Source: Pagrus major
Lineage: Eukaryota; Chordata; Actinopteri; Spariformes; Sparidae
Assembly (NCBI RefSeq): GCF_040436345.1
Contig: NC_133235.1
Span: forward strand, 23,956,660-24,020,659
DNA length: 64,000 bases
Direction: 5' to 3'
Made by a program: the position numbers and the translations under genes. The notes under the pieces were generated by a model. The model did no database searches, was not told the DNA's origin, and saw only the letters and a list, made by a program, of their open reading frames with translations. How positions within the stretch are numbered: the stretch's first letter is position 1; every line of letters begins with the position of its first letter. Below are positions 55,001 to 64,000 of this stretch, one piece after another.

Positions 55001-56999
55001 CTAAAGGCAGCTACAGAAAGGAGGCTGAGAGAAAGTGAAACTGATAAATGATCATGAACTGAAGAAGCAGAAGAAGAAAGGGAAGAGGAAGAGAAAAGGG
55101 GACAACATTAGATCAGGACAGTCGAACTTCTAGATGCTGAGAAATGTGGTCAACATGAGATTAGAGCAGAATGACGAGGCAGTTTCAATGATTTCACTGG
55201 AGATAATGGTCTGCTGTCTCAACGATGGGCTGTAAATGGACAAGTGAGCAAAGAATGATCGTTACTGATGAGTTACAGCAATTATAGTCCTGTGGATGCA
55301 AGTGATTACCAAAGATCTTAAAGATTTGGAAGTTTAACGGTGATATCTATTAAAATTTTTACCCTATTCATCATTTTTTGGGCAAAGAATATATGGAATT
55401 TTACAATACGTATCTTTAAAGGTCGTTTCCCCATTTTCTTCTCATATTGTGAGCCAGAAATCTGCAATTACATACACCAAAAGTTCCAGTTTACCTATAG
55501 TCTTAAAGGTTTTTACAGAGAGGATTGTTCATATATCATTCATAGCCTGATTTATACAACATTTTATTCCTAAGACCATGGCTGCCGACAGTATTTTCTC
55601 ATTCATGGGTTGATAACCCATAACCCAAACAAAATGAAACAAGAATGTTGAACCTGGCTTTATCCAATGTACAGATTTCTGTCCTGGAAATGTGTGCAAA
55701 TTAGTGCACATTTCATAAGATAATGTCTCGTTTGCATATTTGAACATAACATTTCAGAAAACTTGTAATACAAAAATGAATTGTCTTTAGGTAAGTAATC
55801 AACTGGGGAGGTTTGATGGTGATATCTATTAGTTAAAAATGTTACCCTATTCACCTATAGTGCCTCCCCTTAGACAGACAAGGACGCATGTAACAATAGA
55901 CAGAAAAAATACCAGTATAGATATAAATATATATATATATATATTCTTTTTTAGATTTGATGTCTAGACCTGGAAAAAAAAGCAACAAACGTACTTTATA
56001 CATTCAAGCCTCTGTGTTGAAACAGGAAACTGTGTGGTCACTGTTAATCCATCCATCCATTTTCTATACCAGTCTTTCCCAGGATGCATCTGTGAGCCGC
56101 AGGGTTCATCCTGGACAGGTTGTCAGCCTATAACAGGGCTGACACATAAACAGACGAATTCCTTCACACTAACATATACAGTACACGCTGATCTGCATGT
56201 CTCTGAACTGTGGGAGAAAATCAGACCACCTCCATGTGCCAGGCGTGCCTCTTCCAATATTTATTGTAGCGTCTGCTTAAAAGGAGCATCTTCTGTTTTC
56301 TGCGTATGACGATATAAAATCTCCATCATTTATACTTGATATTTTTAGGTTAGTTGATTATCTGGAGAGAGAGAACAGGAAATGAGAGGAGGAGGGTTAC
56401 ATAAGGAGTGATGTCTGTACCTATTATTGGTAGAGAAGAAGAAAAGGCTAAAAGCTGATTTTTATAAGTGTGTTACCTAAGCTTTTGTTAGCGTAGTTAC
56501 ATATAGTTAACGTATTTATACAATCATAATGACAGTGTCATATGTGAGCCAGTGGCTGGATTATATTCATGTGTGAAAGGCAGGAAATTGGATTTCCTGA
56601 CTTTGTTACATTCTAATTTTCCCACATAAACCCACATTTGTCCCTCCTCTTCAGCTCCTCTTTCTTCTGTTTTCCTTTCATCCTCCACCTCTCCACAAGC
56701 ATCAGCAATCAGTACAATACATGTATTTATAGCTTTAATTTAACCAGCTGGCTTAATATTTATTCCCATGAGTATTCCTCCCTCGGTCAATCAAGCAGCG
56801 ATGAAACTACAGCAACAACAGCGGCACTAATATTCTTTATATTCATGCATTTTATTCTCTTTTTCTCCGACAGGCCCAGAGGAACGACAGAGAGTCCATC
56901 AGGCAGAAACTTGCCCTTGGCAGTTTCTATGACGACGAGCCAGTCATCTACACCAGCTGCAGCAAAAACGGCCTGTCCTCCCGGTGGGTTTGGATCCAG

Positions 57000-57038
<39 letters not shown>

Positions 57039-60000
57039 TCGTGTTAACGGTTTGATCAATGAAGCCTTTTGAAGGCCGGCACCTTTTTAGATGTTCTCCT
57101 AGAATCTATTCTTAGATGGATGGCAGGTAAAAGAGTGAGATGTGGCCTAGATGCAATGAATTATTGAGTCACAGAAAACAGTATTAATCTATTTTAAAGC
57201 CTGAATATAAAATTAATGTGTGTACCTGTGTAGGGAGGAAATTAGCTCACAGCATATTCGGCATAAATCATCTGTTCTCGTTTTAAGATTAATGTTTTTT
57301 TTGTGCTGCTTCTTGATGTGTAGGTTTTGTAGACTTTATGTGTTGCTTGTATAAGGAACCTGCTCTTATAGACTCCCCAATATAAAAGCATTTAATAATT
57401 TACCTGCCAATCCTACTGGCAAACTAATATGTCAATATCAGTCTATTTTAAGTGTGATCTTTGCCGTCGAATGGATACCATCTATTCCCGAATTCGGTGA
57501 TTTTGATTTTTTCAGATAAACTGCAGGATTTTGTGTTCATTTATGGGTCGAGGAAATGCTCTTACTTCCTAAAAGGGGCTCTGTGGAACTTGTGTGTTGT
57601 GCTGGAAGCTGGTCGTTAGTTTATGTTAGCAGACGTTAGCTACTGTTGCTCTCTGTAAGCGGTGCGAAGAGAGGCACTGAGACGAGGCACTCGAGTCCGT
57701 CCAGAAAGTCACATCCTTTGGACTGTCGCAATAAATCTGACCTGAGTCCTTTACAAAGAAATCCACAGTCCAGCAGCATTAAACACCTTAAACAAATTGT
57801 CCACAGGCTTGAATAGACAACAGAGAGAGACAAGGAAGGTCTCATTACAATCTGCTCACATATGGCCAATAACAAAAGGGATTCATACATGTAAATTGCT
57901 ACAAATTGTTACATAGAGACCCTTTAAATAATGGCGTGCCTCAAATGTCAATTCTTGAACCTATTTCTTCGGCCTATTTGCTGCTCTTGCATTATATCAT
58001 CCGTAATCCATTGTCAAGCAGCGGATAGACACTTGTACCTCTTCGTAGGCAAGCTCCAAAATGAGCATGGCGTGCAGATTGTCACCCACCATTAATTTTC
58101 AGTTTTGGCCCTCCAAGGGAAAAGGTTTGGACACCCCTGTTTTAGACCTTTTAATGCCTCATGAACGTGTGCATAGTTTGAGTCCAGGCTGAAAACTAAA
58201 GGGGGCAAAGCCTTTACCCATCAGAGCCCCGAGGCTCTGGAATGACATGCTTAAAGGAAATAAGGCTGTCTGAGTCAGTTTAATGTTAAAAACACACCTT
58301 TAATCAGGAAGCATATTCTGATTTTCTCTGGGCTGGCTTTTTATTTTATCAGTTTTATTTTCAATTTTATTATTTTAGTTATAATTCTGCCATTATTTTT
58401 TTATTTCATTCATGTATTTAACAGATTTTTTCCCTCTGTGAAGCCCTTTGTACTTTGTTTTGTGCTCTATAAATAATAGAGTTAGAGTAGTTAAAAAAAT
58501 ATGTAAAACCCATGGAGAGAAAAAAACGGTGAAACTGTCACAGAGCTAAAAATAGGGCTGTTTTTCTTCTCTTGAAGAGTTCTTGTTCAGCGGCTTGTCT
58601 GTTTCGTAGCATCTGTAACAGCTCGATCTTCACGGTAAATTCATGCCGTCATTTAAGAGCCAGGAGTGGAAACTATGGCAGCTCACTTTACCGAAGAACT
58701 TCAAGCTAAAAACACACAAATCAGAAAGAACAACATGATTGGACTGGCCGGTTGGCTCGTACGTATACTGTAAGTGCAAATGACAGTAAATGCGAGTGGG
58801 ACCTTTGTCCATTTAGAGAGCGTGAGTCATTGAGAGGAGAGTGCAGCACAGTGCAATAACAGGGGTTAAGTACAGTAAGTATAATTATCCTGTTTGTATG
58901 TTCGACTTGGCAGCAAAGAGGGAGAGAAAGAGAATGAGTGACTCACATTAATGACGGACAGACAGATTGAAAATGAAGGGTTTCCCAGAAAGCCACAGTA
59001 TTCTGTTTACAGTTAGTCCAAAGGGAACTGACATGAGACTCAACAATAACTAGTTTTTACTATCCACAGCAGAACAAAGAAACCCAAGAATGGAAAGAGT
59101 TGGCACACAGGAGGTGGCACAGTGGTTAACCTCTATTACGTGATAAGTTGCTGAAAGAGAAACTGAGCGATGTCTAGCTTCCTGAGCCAGACCGTGGGAT
59201 AAAGTTTAGATATTAAAAGTTTAATGTCAGAAATGAGATGATTCCCATTGCAAAACAGATTTTCACATTTTTCATTGTATATTTGTTTGTTATTATTATT
59301 ATTATTATTATATCTTTTTTCTATTTAACATTCAAATTCTGCATTTTACCTTAAAATAACCTATATAAAAGTGCAATAGACATTAAGTTTAATTTTTTAT
59401 TTTTATTAACTTGAATTGAATTGAATTTGACATACAGCAAGTTTGACATAATGAAATCAAACTAAAGGGCACCATTTTCCATAAAAACTGATATTTCATG
59501 TTTGTAATTGAGGTTTTGGATGCCCACACAGACACACACACGTAATGGAAAGAGTTGCATTACATCAGACACAAGATGGTTAACCAAAGCCACAACAGCT
59601 ACATCACAACTCCGATTTGTTTTTATGACAGCTTTGACCTCCAGTAACTTTCTGCCACTTTAACTTTCTCATAAGAGGGGGCGTTTGAGTCAAACAATGT
59701 CAAACAGCAACCTCCCCCCCCCCTTCTTTGTCCTCGACCATGCTACTGACTGTTTTAGGAAGTTTGAGGGAGTGCAGTTCTGTCTGTGGTCCAATTGCGC
59801 CTGAAAGAGGAAGTGATACCTGATATGAGTCCGTGGCTCTGATTGGTGGACGCGGTCATGGGACCTCCAGTGGAGGTAAAGGTGCACCCTCTGGGGTGTG
59901 CTTTGGGGTGGAAATTCCACCTCCATCCTTTCAAGTTTATGAGATGTTGTATGAGTTATTGTTCTCCGGGGGAGGTGTTACTGTGGGTTGTTAGGTTCTT

Positions 60001-62863
60001 TCAGTCAGAGTATCGTGATCTGGAATTGAATGAATGGTGTTTTGAGCTCTTGGAAAAGCTGAGGTTTGAGGTCTCACTGCTATGGAAGGCAATGATGTCA
60101 TTTTTTTAGCTGTTGTTTGATCAGCTAACAGACTAATAGACGATGACATAGGCATGGATACACTTTGTGGCCAAAAGTATGTGGACACCCAAACATAACT
60201 AATTGTTCCACAACCATGGGTACTGATATTCTGCTATTACTTTGGGAAGACTTCCCTCAACATTACTGGAACACGGTTGAAAAGATTTGCTCCTGTTCGA
60301 CTACAAGAGCATTAGCGAGTGAGTCAGGCTGAGCACTGATATTTAGTCATAAGACCCATGATTGCAGTCAGTGAAGACAAAGTTCTGTAAAGGCCAATCA
60401 AGTTCATCAAACTCAGGCTCCTTATAGACCTGATTTATGTTGAAACAGGTCACGATCTTCCTCAAATTGTTGCCACAAGGTCAGATGCACACAATTGTAT
60501 CATGATGTTCAAATATACGCTGTGGCATTAAAGATTTCCCTTAATTGGCACAAAGTGGCCAAGCCAAACCATGAACTACATCCTCAGACAAAAAGTACAC
60601 AAAGTATCCATACGGGGTTGTTGTTTTTAAGTAAAAACTGAATAGCAGGGGTGCCCAACTGAGCTACTGGGTTGTGATTTATCTGGGACTCTGGCACGTG
60701 ATGCACAGTACAGTATACCGAGCTGGTAAACTTTTTGAAGACTGTTTTTTTGTTGTTTTTTTTCTTTCTGGAAATTACAATAATCACCTCCATTAAGTGT
60801 GTTTTTACGATGCATTTGTTTTTAAGAAATTTGAAAATGCTTGAACCTTGTGGCCAAATATTTCCTGGCCTTTCCACTCTCTGCTCCTTTATTCATCATT
60901 AGATATGCAGAATTTATTAAAAAGCCATTTAGATCATCTTGTTGAGGATTAATATAAAGACATACATTCCTACCACGTCCTATGTCTTGTGATTTATTTT
61001 AAACTTACATTGTGTTTGTGTGTAAACAAAATATGTACACAAAAAATAGTAATTTTCACTTCTCTCTATTGGTTTCACTCTGACTCTTGAGACACAATTG
61101 TCTCTACCTGGAGATCAACATTTCCTCTCTCTCCCTTTGTGTTCTTCCTCTCAGACTGCAGAGTGGCGTGAACCTGCAGGTGTGTTTTGTGAATGACAGC
61201 AGCAGTGACAAAGACAGCGATGCTGAGGACAGCAGGACAGAAACCAGTCTGGACACACCGCTGTCACCTGTGGTACGCACAGCTTAGATAGTGTTTTTGT
61301 GTGCCTGCTGTGGGTGTGTTTCTTTCTCGTCTCACAACTCTCGTTACTCTTTGTAATAACCATTCGTGACAACCACATTGACCGTTACATGATGATATCA
61401 CTTACACCACTTCCTCTCCAGAGCAAGCAGAGCTCATCGTTATCCGATCGAGACACAGCAGAGGAGGACTCAGACCCGTTGGATGACTGCGGCGGGTTCT
61501 GGAGGGTGCAGCGGAGGCTGCAGGAGGAGGCCCGGGTGGCGCTGGCTCTGGCTCGACCCATGGCACGCATGCAGGTGGAGGTGGAAAGGCAAATCCAACA
61601 GCACAGACGTTCACCTGTGGCTGACTTGGTTAGTCAGTGAGATAAAAATAAAAGGGGATTTGTGTGTTTGTGTGTGGGGAGCTCTTCTTTCCTTCTTCCA
61701 TGAAAAATGCATTTAGGAGACGATCAAGGACGATGAAATATCTGTAGCATATGTGACTGTGAACACATTACAAATTACATAGGGAGCTTACATAGCCTGA
61801 ACAGAAGGTCAGTCAGAGTTTGTCTGTGGACGTGTTTGTGAGACCAAGAGAAAACCCCTGATGCTTGTAAACAAAAAAACAGCAGATCTGTCCCACTGCT
61901 GATGGATGAAACCCAGACTGATAACATATCAGTAATAATCATGTGCGATCCAGCTGACTTGGATCAATACTGACTTTTGGTTTTTATTCACATTCTGAGC
62001 CGTGTCACAGTAATTTCCTTTTCTCTGTTTGTTGACATATGCAGCTTCCCCATATGCCCCACATCAGCGAGTGTTTGATGAAGAGGAATCTGAGGCGGGG
62101 GGACATGAGGGACATGAGTCTAGGACAGCTGCAAGTCATCACGAATGACTTGCACTCACAGATTCAGAGTAAGTAGATCACACACGCAGATATATACACG
62201 TAGACGTATGACACAAACATCCCTCCAATTACTTTTTAAAAACCCAACAAACATCAAATCAAATGGTGGAAACGACACGAGCACATAAACATAATCATTG
62301 AAAGGCTAATCAAACAGTAACTGCTGGAGAAGCTAACGCTGATGTTAGCCTGTTGAAGAAGCTTACATTGGGATTAGCCTGTCAGAGAAGATGGCCTACA
62401 CTGATGTCATCCCGGTAGCTTTAAATCAGTTAAGAATTGCTTCTGTAAGAGGAAGATTTTTCCTTTATTTGAAACTTGAGTTAAGATTGGCCAAGCAGTT
62501 AACATTTGTCACTCATGAAAGCTCAGGCTCCTAAATCATCCTCTCCTCTCTAACACAGGTCTAAATGAGGAGCTGGTGCAGTTGCTGCTAATAAGGGATG
62601 AGCTGCATGTGGAGCAGGACGCCATGCTGGTGGACATAGAGGACCTCACCAGGTGTGAACCTCCTTTTTCTCTCACCTCTCTCTTTGTCCTTCTGTCTGG
62701 AAAATATTGCCAAATTCTCAATAATGAGTGGTGCCATGAGCTGTATTTTAGACAAGTACTATACGTTCTGATCTCGCTCTCATGTACTTCTTGTTTTTCT
62801 TGTGACAGGCACGCTCACACGCATCAGCCGCGGCAACACGCAGAGAAAGCTGTCTCTAAATAA
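52045..62863 (+). CDS. schip1: Schwannomin-interacting protein 1 (SCHIP1), long form
   Basis: SCHIP1 is a coiled-coil adaptor that binds merlin/schwannomin and, as part of IQCJ-SCHIP1, ankyrin-G at axon initial segments and nodes. Exons: 52045-52281 (acidic, begins [16 protein letters not shown]), 56874-56983, 61155-61272, 61422-61628, 62045-62168, 62559-62652, 62809-62863. Phases agree, giving 314 residues. Conserved blocks are [84 protein letters not shown] and the leucine-zipper-like [16 protein letters not shown] / [15 protein letters not shown], all close to mammalian SCHIP1. The ATG at 52045 follows an acceptor-like CATACAG and the frame is open to it, so upstream exons (including IQCJ) could lie before it. 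The last residues ([17 protein letters not shown]) are His-rich and less conserved. Confidence 0.93.
53850..54200 (+). promoter_or_regulatory. schip1: Internal alternative promoter of schip1
   Basis: A strongly pyrimidine-rich tract (53936-54108, mostly CTCC/TCCC runs) is followed by a TATA-like CAGTATATGAGAG near 54116, about 85 bp before the alternative ATG at 54201. This arrangement fits a promoter for the short isoform. Start site not determined. Confidence 0.45.
54201..54230 (+). CDS. schip1: Alternative first exon of schip1 (short isoform)
   Basis: Encodes [10 protein letters not shown] and ends at a donor CAG|GTGTGT in phase 0, so it joins the exon at 56874 ([13 protein letters not shown]). 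Mammalian SCHIP1 has a short isoform starting MVHQENCSYQ at the same junction. The resulting protein would be 245 residues. Confidence 0.8.
54570..54595. repeat. (TG)n microsatellite
   Basis: A short TG run that also acts as the upstream part of a possible acceptor site at 54595. Confidence 0.9.
54596..54661 (+). CDS. Possible alternative second exon after the short schip1 start
   Basis: After the acceptor TGTGTAG, an open stretch reads [20 protein letters not shown] then E and a TGA stop at 54659-54661. Spliced in phase 0 to [10 protein letters not shown] it would make a 31-residue peptide. It may instead be chance. No homolog comes to mind. Confidence 0.3.
   Translation, partial: TVVRRLSEVDEEEEAKSWLDE
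56043..56215. mobile_element. Retroelement fragment (CATCCATCCATTTTCT type)
   Basis: Contains ATCCATCCATCCATTTTCTA, CATCCTGGACAGGTTGTCAG and ATAACAGGGCTGACACATAA in the order typical of a very common teleost LINE-like 3' sequence. Located in schip1 intron 1. Confidence 0.6.
57003..57038. repeat. (TG)n microsatellite at a schip1 donor
   Basis: The run begins about 20 bp after the donor of exon 56874-56983. Confidence 0.95.
57571..57927. mobile_element. MITE with inverted ends in schip1 intron
   Basis: The left end AAAAGGGGCTCTGTGGAACT is matched by the inverse of GTTACATAGAGACCCTTTAA at the right, with mismatches. The element is about 357 bp and related in its ends to 12377-12750. Confidence 0.65.
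58170..58485. mobile_element. LINE-like 3' fragment
   Basis: A broken frame resembling a LINE C-terminus (…CCCCGAGGCTCTGGAATGAC…AAAAACACACCTTTA) is followed by GTGAAGCCCTTTGTACTTTG and TGCTCTATAAATAA, a familiar fish retroelement tail. Confidence 0.5.
59290..59312. repeat. (TTA)n repeat
   Basis: A short pure trinucleotide run in the large schip1 intron. Sequence around it is AT-rich with no other feature noted. Confidence 0.85.
60156..60610. mobile_element. Internally deleted Tc1/mariner-like element
   Basis: Starts GGATACACTTTGTGGCCAAA plus AGTATGTGGACACCC and ends with an imperfect inverse, AAAAGTACACAAAGTATCC. Internal blocks such as CAATCAAGTTCATCAAACTC, ATTGTTGCCACAAGGTCAGA and AAACCATGAACTACATCCTC match my recollection of a widespread fish transposon that is normally longer. 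The transposase frame is destroyed. Confidence 0.7.
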
Positions 62864-64000
62864 AACACCCCCTTCTTCAAGTGTGTGACCATTTGCACGC
62901 CATCTTTACCTCCCGCTCCATGGACCGTCACCAGTGTTACTAATGAAACTCCATCTGTGCTGACTGTTTCTGGAGAGATTAATACACCATATACTGTAAT
63001 ATTAACACACAGACACATTCGTATTGTATAGCACCGCAGGACGAAGGACAAGAGGGCCCCGACGTTCGACGGAGGCCGAGTCGTCGCTGCTTTCAGTGTG
63101 GACACAGTTGAGTTTGTGCAGGCTTTTCATCACGCCATATTTCACAGAATTAGGGGAATCCTCTCAGCTTAATTCCATCCCTAACCCTGATTTACCTCGT
63201 CATGATTTTGCACGGTACACTCATGTATGTTAATGCCGGGTCGGAGAGAGCACCTGCACGCCTTGTTTCCTCCCCGATGATGACTTCAAGGGGCCACATC
63301 TGACTGAACTGAAGATCAATTTGTATTTTTGTTTGTCTCGATAATAATCACGATCGATCAGTTCATTTATAAACATGCTCCGTTCAACTGTTTATCACCT
63401 CTTTCACTAAGAGCACTGTCATCACTGTCTAACACTGGAATTCACTATTAAACATGTACTATCTGAGCTGTTGCAATAGAAAATGATAAACTGTGCTGTT
63501 TTGCAGCTTAGCTTTAGTGTTTAAATGCTGCAGCAGCTTCACTAAGGTTTGTGTAAGGATCATTTAGACATAACTGGATGTAGTCAGTAGCTGCTACAGT
63601 TTCCACCTGCTTTAAAGATGCATTTAGAGCTCTAGAGGGCAACATTTTGAACTTTATTCACACAAATTCGAAATTGTCAGATGCCTTTATCAACATATTG
63701 GTTTAAAAAGTGGAGGCATGTCGACATGAACAGCCCCTAAATAAAAGTATGCAAAGTCATTTTTGTTATGCTCAATCAAATAATGCTAAAGGAAAAGAGT
63801 AACTATAAACGTGTAAAACAAATATATTGATAAATCACAGCCTCATACATATATCTATTTTATCTGATTTATGGACATTGTATGTAAATGTTAAAAGAGA
63901 CTTTATTAAAAGGATGAAGAACTGAAGCCTCATCGTCTGGCTGTGTTTAAGTGTTTTCACTCTCAACTTCTTAAGAATGTCATTCATCACAAAGATTTCT
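62864..64000 (+). other. schip1: schip1 3' UTR and downstream sequence
   Basis: AT-rich sequence follows the TAA at 62861-62863, with no conserved frame. Candidate poly(A) signals are AATAAA near 63740 and ATTAAA near 63905. The true 3' end is not determined, and nothing else is supported to the window end. Confidence 0.5.

Overview
The window is vertebrate nuclear DNA, almost certainly from a ray-finned fish (a spiny-rayed teleost is my inference). It has compact multi-exon genes with GT-AG introns, long (CA)n/(TG)n microsatellites and many short inverted-repeat elements, including repeat families typical of teleosts. Gene products were identified by reading translated exons against remembered family sequences. 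No database was searched.

Layout, left to right: (1) 1-3030, the last three coding exons and long 3' UTR of a Patched receptor gene, best called ptch2 (+). (2) 3031-23500, about 20 kb of intergenic DNA with microsatellites, decayed transposons, a 32-bp perfect palindrome and, at 20584-22953, a tandem array of a 164-bp inverted-repeat unit. (3) 23832-30165, a complete 22-exon kif2c (kinesin-13/MCAK, +) coding 705 residues. (4) 32132-37690, a complete selenoprotein T gene (+) with an in-frame TGA selenocysteine codon and a SECIS hairpin in a separate 3' UTR exon. (5) 38548-41806 or further, a minus-strand erich6-like gene whose 5' part I could not resolve. (6) 43669-46199 and 48004-49813, two tandem paralogous genes (+). 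Each encodes a signal peptide, a four-cysteine ZP-N-like module and a long proline/tyrosine/threonine-rich tail. I do not recognise them, and they are the most novel feature here. (7) 52045-62863, schip1 (+), with a long acidic first coding exon and an internal alternative first exon.

The genes do not form one pathway. ptch2 is a Hedgehog receptor, kif2c depolymerises microtubules in mitosis, selenot is an ER thioredoxin-like selenoprotein, and schip1 is a coiled-coil adaptor. Gene order combines neighbours that lie together on human 1p34 (PTCH2, KIF2C) with neighbours on human 3q25 (SELENOT, ERICH6, SCHIP1). The two ZP-N genes share exon number, intron phases and cysteine spacing, so they arose by local duplication, and their tails have diverged into different low-complexity repeats.
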